In this document: piece by piece, positions 7,772 through 14,147 of the stretch | Numbering within the stretch: the stretch's first letter is position 1 | How the letters are laid out: each line of letters starts with the position of its first letter | Assembly (NCBI GenBank): GCA_039914705.1 | Contig: JBDSOT010000044.1 | Location: forward strand, 1 to 14,147 | Source: JBDSTW01 sp039914705 | GTDB taxonomy: Bacteria > Pseudomonadota > Gammaproteobacteria > SURF-13 | Direction of reading: 5' to 3' | DNA length: 14,147 nucleotides | Translations under genes and position numbers: made by a program | Notes under the pieces: generated by a model | Told to the model about the DNA's origin: nothing | Seen by the model: the letters and a program-made list of their open reading frames with translations, nothing else | The model's database searches: none

Positions 7772-7804
7772 GCATAAAAAAGGCGCAGAGCGCCTTTTTT
7801 ATGC
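7772..7804 (-). terminator. Intrinsic terminator after the ytxH gene
   Basis: This is a perfect 15-base inverted repeat with a 3-base loop (arms 7772-7786 and 7790-7804). The core GGCGC/GCGCC is flanked by six A on one side and six T on the other. It starts 17 bases after the YtxH stop codon on the minus strand. The A/T symmetry makes it usable in both directions, but no + strand gene leads into it. Confidence 0.9.
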
Positions 7805-7820
7805 AACATGCTGTAAAAAC

Positions 7821-8192
7821 TTACAGTGAGTTTTTAGCGTCGCTACCGGCACGTTTAGTGACTTTCTTGATCTCATCATAACCCTTGTCGAGATCGGACT
7901 TGATGCTATTTGCCTGCTCAACGCTGATTTCACGCGTATCGCGGTAAGCCTGGACAACGGACTCGACCACATTACGATACGTATCCTCAGTGACGTCCTT
8001 GATTTCGCTCAATCTCAGGGCAACGTCATCTTTAATCCTGGCTAATATATCCTTAATGTCGTCGCGTGTTTCCTGGCCGGATTGCGGGGCAAAAAGAACG
8101 CCTGCGATGACACCGGCTATGGCACCTAATGCCAGGCTGCCTACGGCAATTCCGCTTTTAGTGTGTTCTGGTGTACGGTCATTCTGGTTCAT
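7821..8192 (-). CDS. YtxH domain-containing small membrane protein
   Basis: The 123-residue protein has a short polar N-terminus, one Gly/Ala-rich membrane segment at about 14-34 (SGIAVGSLALGAIAGVIAGVLFA) and the YtxH signature LFAPQSGQETRDDI at 33-46. A long charged helical tail with coiled-coil character follows (IKDILARIKDDVALRLSEIK and onward). YtxH proteins are general-stress-associated membrane proteins with no defined biochemical role. The ATG at 8192 has AAGGAG 7 bases upstream. A longer reading from 8243 overlaps the preceding gene more and lacks support. It overlaps the upstream membrane-protein gene by 14 bases, and its ribosome binding site lies inside that gene, so the two are co-translated. 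Confidence 0.85.
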   Translation of the reverse strand: MNQNDRTPEHTKSGIAVGSLALGAIAGVIAGVLFAPQSGQETRDDIKDILARIKDDVALRLSEIKDVTEDTYRNVVESVVQAYRDTREISVEQANSIKSDLDKGYDEIKKVTKRAGSDAKNSL

Positions 8193-8502
8193 GGTTAGCT
8201 CCTTTTTTGTAAACTTTCCTGTTATGAAACAAATTGGCAACAAAATAGGCGGCGTGCTTCATCCCTTGTGCAGTCAAGAACGCCTTTTCGATAGAAATAA
8301 TATGGTGCGCGGTAGTACTGACCAGTTCACTGACACTGGATGCCATGTCAGAGGTAGCCTCAGTTAGCTTATCCACCTTGTCAAGCACCTTACTGACACG
8401 CACGACAACCCAAACAGTAACTACAGCCCAGACAATGAGTAAAATGGAAAATAAGGTAGCGGCTACACTTACGGATGACAGGTAATAAGTTTCTAGATTC
8501 AT
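8179..8502 (-). CDS. Small membrane-anchored coil protein, uncharacterised
   Basis: I do not recognise a named family with confidence; the layout resembles DUF948-type proteins that often accompany YtxH proteins. The 107 residues contain one membrane segment at about 13-34 (VAATLFSILLIVWAVVTVWVVV). A heptad-like amphipathic stretch follows at 35-65 (VSKVLDKVDKLTEATSDMAS and on), then a His-containing region and a basic/polar tail. This is an anchor plus a coil that could pair with the YtxH tail. The ATG at 8502 has GGAG 5-6 bases upstream; an in-frame ATG at 8529 would add nine residues. A promoter lies about 55-80 bases upstream of 8502. Confidence 0.75.
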   Translation of the reverse strand: MNLETYYLSSVSVAATLFSILLIVWAVVTVWVVVRVSKVLDKVDKLTEATSDMASSVSELVSTTAHHIISIEKAFLTAQGMKHAAYFVANLFHNRKVYKKGANHEPE

Positions 8503-8557
8503 AAGCTCCGTTACGCCTTTGTGCTGCATCGTCCTGACAATCGTGCGACTGAGTTTA

Positions 8558-8585
8558 AGTGTAAGCTAACGCACAGCATTGTCAA
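8558..8585 (-). promoter_or_regulatory. Sigma70-type promoter of the two small membrane-protein genes
   Basis: On the minus strand a consensus TTGACA (8585-8580), a 16-base spacer and TACACT (8563-8558) are seen. The start of transcription would be near 8550, about 50 bases before the first ATG. It separates this pair from the pyrF transcription unit. Confidence 0.55.
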
Positions 8586-8586
8586 T

Positions 8587-8612
8587 AAAAAAGCCTCTCT
8601 GGAAGACTGGGC
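8587..8612 (-). terminator. Weak terminator candidate after pyrF
   Basis: On the minus strand GCC (8612-8610) and GGC (8595-8593) with an inner TCT/AGA pairing form an imperfect hairpin, followed by six T. It lies about 45 bases after the pyrF stop and its T-run directly precedes the TTGACA of the next promoter. The stem is short, so this is tentative. Confidence 0.3.
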
Positions 8613-8656
8613 AAAGCATTCATAGAGTGAAATTTTAGGTATGAAATGAAACTTCA

Positions 8657-9379
8657 TTACGTAGCATTAAAGGGTACCGGATGAGCAGCTTTCATATCCG
8701 ATCTTAACGCCGTCAAAACCTGCATGGGTTCACGGGCCATGGTAATGGGTCGCCCGATGACCAGATAATCCGCGCCGTTACTGGTCGCCTGGGATGGTGT
8801 CATGATGCGTTGCTGATCATCCGGTGCAAAACCCGCCGGGCGAATACCGGGCGTCACCAGGCAGAAATCCTTGCCCATGGATGCGCGTACTGTGACCAGC
8901 TCGTGCGCAGAGCATACGATACCGTCCATGCCAGCCTGACTTGCCAGCGTAGCCAGCCGCCGGACATTCTGCGCGATGCTGCCGGACAAACCGACAGACT
9001 GAATATCCTCATCATTGAGGCTGGTGAGAATGGTGACCGCAATCAGCAAAGGCGACGCGGCACTCGCCGGTAGCGCCTTACGCGCGGCCTCCATCATCTT
9101 GAGTCCACCCAGGGCATGTACATTGATCATCCATACGCCAAGATCCGCTGCCGCGCCGCACGCCTGCGCTACCGTATTGGGGATGTCATGAAATTTAAGG
9201 TCGAGAAATACATCGAAGCCGCGTTTTACCAATTGCCTCACGAATTCAGGTCCGCTACGGCAAAATAATTCCTTGCCAACCTTAATGCGGCATGATGTCG
9301 CGTCTATCTGGTCCAGAAATTCCAAGGCCTTGGCGGACTCTGCGTAATCCAGCGCGACGATAATCCGCGAGTCATTCAC
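8657..9379 (-). CDS. pyrF: Orotidine 5'-phosphate decarboxylase
   Basis: PyrF decarboxylates OMP to UMP, the last step of de novo UMP synthesis. The 240-residue protein is a complete TIM-barrel enzyme of usual length. IIVALDYAE is at 6-14 and the KVGKELF phosphate/substrate strand at 33-39. The catalytic DLKFHDIPNTV (60-70) has its Asp-x-Lys-x-x-Asp array (D60, K62, D65). TPGIRP is at 176-181 and the phosphate loop YLVIGRPIT at 205-213. The start is GTG at 9379 with AGGGGG about 7 bases upstream. It overlaps the lapB stop by 8 bases, so it is co-transcribed and probably coupled with lapB, a common gammaproteobacterial order. A longer reading to 9508 is only lapB sequence in another frame. Confidence 0.96.
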   Translation of the reverse strand: MNDSRIIVALDYAESAKALEFLDQIDATSCRIKVGKELFCRSGPEFVRQLVKRGFDVFLDLKFHDIPNTVAQACGAAADLGVWMINVHALGGLKMMEAARKALPASAASPLLIAVTILTSLNDEDIQSVGLSGSIAQNVRRLATLASQAGMDGIVCSAHELVTVRASMGKDFCLVTPGIRPAGFAPDDQQRIMTPSQATSNGADYLVIGRPITMAREPMQVLTALRSDMKAAHPVPFNAT

Positions 9380-10535
9380 CTTCAACCCCCTGTATCGGTT
9401 TAATGCTGCTCCAGTTTTTACACCCCGGGCACTGCCAGTGCATTGCCTTTCCCGCGAAGCCGCAATTATTGCATTTATAAATCGGTTTACCCTCCAGCAG
9501 CTTGGCAATCAAGTCCTTGAGGATGAGTAAATTGTCGCGTGCGTCACCTTCGAAAAGCGTGAGGTTTAATTCAATCAGCCGATCCAGGCCGCGTACCGAG
9601 GGACGCTTGCGCAATTGTTCGGTAATGAACGATGCCGCCTGCTGGTCACCCTGTTGTGCGCGCAGAAGCTCTGCCAATGTCAGCATAAGCGTGATGCTGT
9701 TGTGCTTTTGCAGCATCTGCTGTAGATAATCGATTATTTCCCCGGTCATGCCCAGCCGGCTGTAACACTTCAGCAGGGGGGCGACGATCTCCGGTAAGTA
9801 GTCCGCGTCCTGATACTGAATATTTTTAAAATTGCCCAGCGCGGCCTTATAGTCGCCCTCGGCCATCTCTATTCCGGCCAACAACAGGCTGGCGCGGACA
9901 CAGTTTCTATCACATTCGAGCGCAAGGCTGGCCCTGTGCCGGGCGAGTTCAGGGTCGCTATTATGCAATGCCAAATCGGCCAATTCGCAGTGATAATGAG
10001 CGATTATCGGGGCCTTGAAGATTCCGGTCAGCAATTCCAGTTTCTGAATCGCAACGATGGCCTTGCCCCATTCCTTTTCCTGTTGATAAATATCAATCAG
10101 ATGACGCAAGGCGGGTTCGGTGTGATCGTTCATATCGATCAATTCCTGAAACAGTGTTTCGGCGCGGTCGAGTAAACCGGCGCGCATGTAATCCTGACCA
10201 AGCTCCAGTAATGCCTGAGTGCGTTGCTGCCGGTTCAAGGTTGGCCGGGCAATGAGATTTTGATGTATGCGTATGGCGCGATCGACCTCACCGCGGCGGC
10301 GGAATAAGTTACCGAGGGCGAGGTGCGTTTCCACAGTTTCGCTATCCACTTCGAGCATCCTGATAAAAACTTCAATCGCCTTATCCGGCTGCTCATTAAG
10401 CAGGTAGTTGAGTCCCTTAAAATAATTGGACGATAGATCCGAACCGTTGTGCCCTTCCCGCCCTAGCTGACGTCTGGCTACCCACCAACCGGACATTGCT
10501 GCCACGGGTAGTAGTAACAACAGCCATTGTGACAC
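9372..10535 (-). CDS. lapB: Lipopolysaccharide assembly protein LapB (YciM)
   Basis: LapB is an inner-membrane-tethered TPR protein that, in E. coli, directs FtsH to degrade LpxC and so controls LPS synthesis. The 387-residue length is almost that of E. coli LapB (389). An N-terminal anchor (QWLLLLLPVAAMSGWWVA, 3-20) is followed by YFKGLNYLLNEQPDKAIEVF (38-57) opening a series of TPR units through about residue 330. A C-terminal rubredoxin-like zinc/iron knuckle has the four cysteines 355, 358, 369 and 372 (CNNC and CPGC). All needed parts are present. The start is GTG at 10535, which shares one base with the lapA stop (TAGTG), and AAGGAA lies upstream. It forms a lapA-lapB-pyrF unit. Confidence 0.95.
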   Translation of the reverse strand: MSQWLLLLLPVAAMSGWWVARRQLGREGHNGSDLSSNYFKGLNYLLNEQPDKAIEVFIRMLEVDSETVETHLALGNLFRRRGEVDRAIRIHQNLIARPTLNRQQRTQALLELGQDYMRAGLLDRAETLFQELIDMNDHTEPALRHLIDIYQQEKEWGKAIVAIQKLELLTGIFKAPIIAHYHCELADLALHNSDPELARHRASLALECDRNCVRASLLLAGIEMAEGDYKAALGNFKNIQYQDADYLPEIVAPLLKCYSRLGMTGEIIDYLQQMLQKHNSITLMLTLAELLRAQQGDQQAASFITEQLRKRPSVRGLDRLIELNLTLFEGDARDNLLILKDLIAKLLEGKPIYKCNNCGFAGKAMHWQCPGCKNWSSIKPIQGVEGE

Positions 10536-10828
10536 TACTCAATTTCCTTGAGCGGGATTGCCCGTAAATTTACGACCTCTGTTTCCGCCAGCATGGCCGC
10601 CTTGCGCAGTGTGCCGTTTTCATTTTTTAACTTCATAAGCTGGCCCAGACAGGCAACCACACCGAGCAATGCTCCTAGCGCCATAGCCAGTACCAGCGCC
10701 AGTGACAGCGGTGCTTGCCAGACTCCAAAGTAATAATTAAGCGCAATATTTTCGCCATTGAGAACAGCAAAAGTTAAGCCCAGCAGCAGGATAAGGATAT
10801 ACAAGATCAAACGGATGATGCGCAACAT
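10535..10828 (-). CDS. lapA: Lipopolysaccharide assembly protein LapA
   Basis: The 97-residue protein has two membrane segments (about 4-23 and 40-63). The family block between and into them, FAVLNGENIALNYYFG (20-35), is followed by a short basic, helical cytosolic tail (KLKNENGTLRKAAMLAETEV). It is the usual partner and neighbour of LapB and is implicated in LPS assembly. The start at ATG 10828 has GGGAGAG just upstream and gives the family's typical MLRIIRL N-terminus. An ATG at 10867 would add 13 unconserved residues. Confidence 0.93.
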   Translation of the reverse strand: MLRIIRLILYILILLLGLTFAVLNGENIALNYYFGVWQAPLSLALVLAMALGALLGVVACLGQLMKLKNENGTLRKAAMLAETEVVNLRAIPLKEIE

Positions 10829-10908
10829 GCCAGCTCTCCCATTCAAACATCGGCGAAGGTACGCCATAGTTCAGTAGGTTATTCTATTTACTTGTTACTT
10901 GCCAAAAA

Positions 10909-10939
10909 AAACGGCATATGCCAGTCAGCAATGCCGTTT
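10909..10939 (-). terminator. Intrinsic terminator after ihfB
   Basis: AAACGGCAT (10909-10917) and ATGCCGTTT (10931-10939) form a perfect 9-pair stem with a 13-base loop. On the minus strand the stem's closing T residues run on into five more T. It lies 25 bases after the ihfB stop. It should end ihfB transcripts and leave lapA to a promoter in the next 75 bases, where I see only weak matches. Confidence 0.85.
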
Positions 10940-10963
10940 AAGATTTTACAATGAATGTTCAGC

Positions 10964-11254
10964 TTAAGTTTTCGTTTCCTCATTCACACGCTCACGCAGT
11001 TCCTTGCCCGGCTTAAAGTGAGGAACGTACTTCCCCGCCAGAGATACCGCCTCGCCTGTCTTTGGATTTCTGCCCATGCGTGGCGGGCGATAATGCAACG
11101 AGAAACTACCGAAGCCACGGATCTCTATGCGATCACCGTTGGCGAGAGTCTGACCCATCTGTTCCAGCAAGGTCTTCACCGTTAGCTCAATATCTTTTGG
11201 GGCTAATTGAGTCTGTTTATGTGAAAGTATTTCTATCAATTCGGATTTAGTCAT
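10964..11254 (-). CDS. ihfB: Integration host factor subunit beta
   Basis: IHF-beta pairs with IHF-alpha to bend DNA sharply at specific sites, acting in transcription, replication and recombination. The 96-residue product matches the family from [10 protein letters not shown] at the start through [15 protein letters not shown] (42-56), the DNA-intercalating loop RNPKTGE with Pro 64 (62-68), and [17 protein letters not shown] (74-90). The ATG at 11254 has AGGGAC upstream. An in-frame ATG at 11302 would add 16 unrelated residues. It lies downstream of rpsA as in E. coli and Pseudomonas, with a 207-base gap holding a stem-loop. Confidence 0.97.
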   Translation of the reverse strand: MTKSELIEILSHKQTQLAPKDIELTVKTLLEQMGQTLANGDRIEIRGFGSFSLHYRPPRMGRNPKTGEAVSLAGKYVPHFKPGKELRERVNEETKT

Positions 11255-11373
11255 TGATCTAGTCCCTGTCTTGCAGTCGCTGGCTTCCCTTAACGGGTAC
11301 AAAAAACCGGCGCTCAGCCCTAAAAATAATCGGTATCGCGATTACAATCCGGATTAAACGAATTTCTGTATAT

Positions 11374-11413
11374 TGGCGATTCCTGAATCCCTTTATTGTC
11401 TCAGGAACCGCCA
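11374..11413 (-). repeat. Long stem-loop downstream of rpsA
   Basis: TGGCGATTCCTGA (11374-11386) is complementary to TCAGGAACCGCCA (11401-11413), giving a 13-pair stem with one G-U wobble in the minus-strand RNA and a 14-base loop. It starts 49 bases after the rpsA stop. No T-run follows, so it is not a standard intrinsic terminator. It could protect the rpsA 3' end, halt transcription with Rho, or mark an RNA processing site before ihfB. Confidence 0.6.
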
Positions 11414-11461
11414 GCGTAGGACTGCTAAGTGTGAAGCCGTAAATTTAAAGAACTGCGATAG

Positions 11462-13138
11462 TTAAGTATTTTTAATATCCATCTGTTCCTTCAAAATATC
11501 TCCGAGGCTGGTCGTGCCGGCGGTGCCTGAGCGGCTGTAATCCTGCACTGCCTCAGCCTCATCTTCGTTATCCTTCGCCTTTACGGACAGTGTAACTGTA
11601 CGATTCTTGCGATCGACACCCATGAATTTTGCCTCGATTTCATCGCCGACCTTGATCAGTGTACGCGCGTCTTCAACGCGGTCACGGGCAAGCTCAGAGG
11701 CGCGCAGATGGCCTTCCACACCTTCGCTTAGCAGGAGCACTGCACCCTTCGCATCAACCTCGGTAACAATGCCTTTCACGATGCTGCCCTTGGCGTTCTC
11801 GGCAACATAGATGGAGAATGGATCTTTGTCGAGCTGCTTGATGCCCAAAGAAATACGCTCACGTTCCGGATCCACGGCGAGGATAACGGTCTCGATCTCA
11901 TCGCCTTTTTTATAATTGCGTACGGCTTCTTCGCCCGGTGTATTCCAGGAGATATCGGAAAGGTGTACCAAACCGTCAATCGCGCCATCGAGTCCGATAA
12001 AGATACCGAAGTCGGTAATGGATTTAATCTTGCCGACGATCTTGTCATTTTTATTATGAGTGGACGAGAATTCTTCCCACGGGTTCGGCCGGCACTGTTT
12101 CATGCCCAGTGAGATGCGGCGGCGTTCTTCGTCGATGTCCAACACCGTAACCTCAACTTCGTCACCCAGTTGCACTAATTTTGAGGGGTGAACATTTTTA
12201 TTCGTCCAATCTATCTCGGAGACGTGAACCAAACCTTCGACACCGTCCTCGATTTCTACGAAGCAGCCGTAGTCTGCGATGTTGGTAATCTTGCCGAACA
12301 GGCGGCTGCCTTGCGGATAACGACGTGACAGATAAACCCACGGATCATCGCCCATTTGCTTTAAGCCGAGCGAGACGCGATTGCGTTCCTTGTCGAATTT
12401 AAGAATCTTGACGTCGATCTCATCACCGACCTTGACGATATCGCCGGGATGTTTGACACGCTTCCAAGCCATGTCGGTAATATGCAGCAGGCCATCGAGG
12501 CCACCGAGGTCGACAAACGCGCCGTAGTCGGTGAGGTTCTTGACCACACCCTTGACGATTTCGCCTTCCTGCAAATTTTCCAACAGACTCACGCGCTCCG
12601 TACTACCTTCGGTTTCTACGACTGCGCGGCGTGATACCACAACATTATTACGTTTGCGGTCGAGTTTGATAACCTTGAATTCGTGTTCCTTGCCTTCCAG
12701 AAACGCGGTATCGCGCACTGGGCGCACGTCGACCAGAGAACCCGGCAGGAAGGCGCGAATCTCACTGATTTCTACGGTAAAGCCACCCTTGACCTTGCCG
12801 CTGATTAAACCGGTAATGGTCTCGCCGGCCTCGAAGGCTCTTTCCAGGCGGGTCCAGGATTGATCACGTTTCGCCTTTTCGCGAGAGAGTTTGGTTTCGC
12901 CAAAGCCGTCTTCCATGGCGTCAAGTGCGACATCAACCAGATCGCCCACGGCGACTTCGATGCTGCCATCATCGGCGTAAAACTCCGAGATGGGAATAAC
13001 GCCTTCAGACTTGAGACCGGCATTGACGATGACTACGTCGCGGCCTACATGAACTACAGTGCCGGTGACGATTGTACCGACGCGCATTTGCTTGCCGACT
13101 ATGCTCTCTTCAAATAATTCCGCGAAACTTTCGATCAT
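11462..13138 (-). CDS. rpsA: 30S ribosomal protein S1
   Basis: S1 binds mRNA leaders and brings them to the 30S subunit. The 558-residue protein has the full gammaproteobacterial layout. [13 protein letters not shown] is the ribosome-docking N-terminus, followed by six S1/OB-fold repeats near 20-87, 105-171, 192-260, 277-347, 364-434 and 451-520. The later ones carry the classic [15 protein letters not shown] and [10 protein letters not shown]...[10 protein letters not shown] motifs. An acidic linker and [10 protein letters not shown] tail end the protein. No ribosome binding site is evident: the bases before ATG are GGCTTTTAAACA, with GGG too far away. This is normal for rpsA, whose structured leader lets S1 control its own synthesis. 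It lies 110 bases after cmk. Confidence 0.98.
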   Translation of the reverse strand: MIESFAELFEESIVGKQMRVGTIVTGTVVHVGRDVVIVNAGLKSEGVIPISEFYADDGSIEVAVGDLVDVALDAMEDGFGETKLSREKAKRDQSWTRLERAFEAGETITGLISGKVKGGFTVEISEIRAFLPGSLVDVRPVRDTAFLEGKEHEFKVIKLDRKRNNVVVSRRAVVETEGSTERVSLLENLQEGEIVKGVVKNLTDYGAFVDLGGLDGLLHITDMAWKRVKHPGDIVKVGDEIDVKILKFDKERNRVSLGLKQMGDDPWVYLSRRYPQGSRLFGKITNIADYGCFVEIEDGVEGLVHVSEIDWTNKNVHPSKLVQLGDEVEVTVLDIDEERRRISLGMKQCRPNPWEEFSSTHNKNDKIVGKIKSITDFGIFIGLDGAIDGLVHLSDISWNTPGEEAVRNYKKGDEIETVILAVDPERERISLGIKQLDKDPFSIYVAENAKGSIVKGIVTEVDAKGAVLLLSEGVEGHLRASELARDRVEDARTLIKVGDEIEAKFMGVDRKNRTVTLSVKAKDNEDEAEAVQDYSRSGTAGTTSLGDILKEQMDIKNT

Positions 13139-13213
13139 TGTTTAAAAGCCCTGGGCCTGAACTGCATGGCCAATGGAAAAGCACGTTACCGCGCATGGTT
13201 AAGTTTATAAAAG

Positions 13214-13235
13214 GTCTGCTGGCCTGATGCCAGAC
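13214..13235 (-). terminator. Hairpin in the cmk-rpsA spacer (attenuator or part of rpsA leader)
   Basis: GTC-tgc-TGGC (13214-13223) and GCCAGAC (13229-13235) give a 7-pair stem with a 3-base bulge and a 5-base loop. On the minus strand it is followed by CTTTTAT, 14 bases after the cmk stop. The T-run is poor, so it would be at most a partial terminator. It may instead be part of the rpsA leader fold. Confidence 0.35.
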
Positions 13236-13248
13236 TTTAGACCGCCAA

Positions 13249-13971
13249 CTACAAGGTGTGTTGCCTGAATTGAGTATTTTGCCACAGATTCAGTATCTGT
13301 TGAACCACTTGAGTGATAGATAAACCCGATGAATCGAGCATTATGGCATCGGGAGTTGCCTGCATGGGTGCTACGCTACGCCCGGCATCGCGCATGTCAC
13401 GCCCGCTAATCTCCGCCTGTAAAAGCGGCATATTAACAGGTATTCCCTTATCTATCAATTGCTTAAGACGTCTCTGCGCACGCTCTTGCACGCTCGCGGT
13501 GAGGAAAATTTTAAGCGCGGCATCGGGGAAAATCACGCTGCCCATATCGCGCCCGTCCGCTACCAGCCCCGGTGCCTTACGAAATGCCCGTTGCCGGTCA
13601 AGCAGGGCATGTCTGACGACAGGCAGGATTGCTACCTTGGAGGCCGCGTCCGCGCATTGTTGAGTGCGCAAGGCTTGGGTGACATCTACATCGCCCAACA
13701 TAACTACGGCCTCAACACGGCTCAAATCTGCCGTGTTCAACTCAGCATTTGAAATAAACCGGGCGTTTAATTGCACGGCAAGTCCGGCGAGGGCCGACTC
13801 ATCTTCCAGTGAAATTTTATCCTGTAGTGCAGCCAGCGCGACCAGGCGGTAAAGCGCGCCGCTGTCCAGGAAATTCCAACCCAATTGTTGCGCAACAAGC
13901 TGGCTAACGGTGCCCTTGCCGGAACCGCTAGGCCCGTCGATGGTGATTACCGGAATGCCGGACTCAGACAT
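13249..13971 (-). CDS. cmk: Cytidylate kinase
   Basis: Cmk phosphorylates CMP and dCMP to the diphosphates, with ATP. The 240-residue product is slightly longer than the E. coli enzyme (227). It shows the P-loop GPSGSGKGT (13-21), LDSGALYR (35-42), the GRDMGSVIFPDA substrate block (140-151) and RDMRDAGRSVAPM (191-203), the lid with its Arg-Asp pattern. It ends after LDSSGLSI and a short Gln-rich tail. The ATG at 13971 overlaps the aroA stop by 8 bases, and MSESGIPVITIDGPSGSGKG is the expected N-terminus. An ATG at 14016 would add 15 residues inside aroA. There is no strong ribosome binding site, so translation may depend on coupling to aroA. Confidence 0.96.
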   Translation of the reverse strand: MSESGIPVITIDGPSGSGKGTVSQLVAQQLGWNFLDSGALYRLVALAALQDKISLEDESALAGLAVQLNARFISNAELNTADLSRVEAVVMLGDVDVTQALRTQQCADAASKVAILPVVRHALLDRQRAFRKAPGLVADGRDMGSVIFPDAALKIFLTASVQERAQRRLKQLIDKGIPVNMPLLQAEISGRDMRDAGRSVAPMQATPDAIMLDSSGLSITQVVQQILNLWQNTQFRQHTL

Positions 13972-14147
13972 AATAGCTACCGGCTTGATGACTTTCGATA
14001 AGTAAACCAGCCGCATGCGCCATTGCGGAAAATCCGGGAAACGAGGTGTTCACGTTGGCGCAGTCGTTAATAATAATAGGCCCTGCGGCGCGCAGCCCGG
14101 CCATGGCAAAGGCCATGGCGATGCGGTGATCGCCGTGGCTTTCAATC
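13964..14147 (-). CDS. aroA: 3-phosphoshikimate 1-carboxyvinyltransferase (EPSP synthase), C-terminal part
   Basis: The window edge cuts this gene; only the last 60 codons and the stop are present. They read IESHGDHRIAMAFAMAGL, then PIIINDCANVNTSFPGF and a short Ala/Gly-rich tail ending SYYV. GDHRIAMAFAMA holds the conserved Asp-His-Arg of EPSP synthase and DCANVNTSFPGF the C-terminal Thr/Ser-Phe-Pro block. The enzyme joins phosphoenolpyruvate to shikimate-3-phosphate in the chorismate pathway. The stop (13966-13964) lies inside the start of cmk, an aroA-cmk order seen in several gammaproteobacteria. Confidence 0.9.
   Translation of the reverse strand, partial: IESHGDHRIAMAFAMAGLRAAGPIIINDCANVNTSFPGFSAMAHAAGLLIESHQAGSYYV

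Noticed and set aside
8657..9508. pyrF read as a 283-residue protein
   Set aside because: The extra 43 residues are the lapB 3' end, including its cysteine knuckle, read in another frame. GTG at 9379 has a good ribosome binding site and gives the normal length.
10829..10903. Promoter for lapA (TTGGCA followed by TAACCT at 18 bases)
   Set aside because: Both boxes are poor matches and the spacing is not ideal. A promoter is expected after the ihfB terminator, but I cannot place it.
12531..12863. + strand frame of 110 codons inside rpsA
   Set aside because: Shadow of a highly conserved coding gene; no ribosome binding site or recognisable content.

Overview
This is a chromosomal window from a gammaproteobacterium. 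The order aroA-cmk-rpsA-ihfB-lapA-lapB-pyrF, an IHF-beta, LapA/LapB, the E. coli-type ferrochelatase and the YaeQ, DUF1415 and YbcJ-like proteins together point there. I cannot name the genus from the sequence. I see no insertion sequence, prophage, CRISPR array, tRNA or rRNA. Most of the window is housekeeping plus a small surface-polysaccharide block.

Left part (1-2540). It opens with what looks like the last 15 codons of a + strand gene. Then come yaeQ (+), a small S4 RNA-binding protein (-), a DUF1415 protein (+) and a very basic Lys/Ala-rich histone H1-like protein (-). The last has a good sigma70-type promoter. The spacer upstream of that promoter carries nested inverted repeats.

Middle part (2544-7804, all minus strand). 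Read in the direction of transcription: a strong stem-loop terminator at 7772-7804, a promoter, a WbpL/MraY-type polyprenyl-phosphate sugar-1-phosphate transferase, a WbpM/CapD-type UDP-HexNAc 4,6-dehydratase, galU and hemH. The first three supply the initiating step and nucleotide-sugar precursors of an O-antigen-like glycan; hemH makes heme and seems to ride along. The dehydratase and galU overlap by 4 bases.

Right part (7821-14147, all minus strand). In transcription order: the aroA 3' end, cmk, rpsA, ihfB, lapA, lapB, pyrF, then a two-gene unit of small membrane proteins (an uncharacterised membrane-anchor/coil protein and a YtxH-domain protein) with its own promoter. Neighbours are tightly packed: aroA/cmk overlap by 8 bases, lapA/lapB by 1 and lapB/pyrF by 8. 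These genes cover aromatic amino acid synthesis, pyrimidine metabolism, translation initiation, nucleoid architecture and LPS-synthesis control (LapAB). In Pseudomonas aeruginosa the cmk-rpsA-ihfB block also borders the O-antigen locus ending in wbpL-wbpM, so this window looks like a reduced version of the same locus.

I did not find a clearly new system. The items most worth a second look are the nested inverted repeat at 2415-2490, the small membrane-protein pair, the reduced glycan locus and the histone-like protein.
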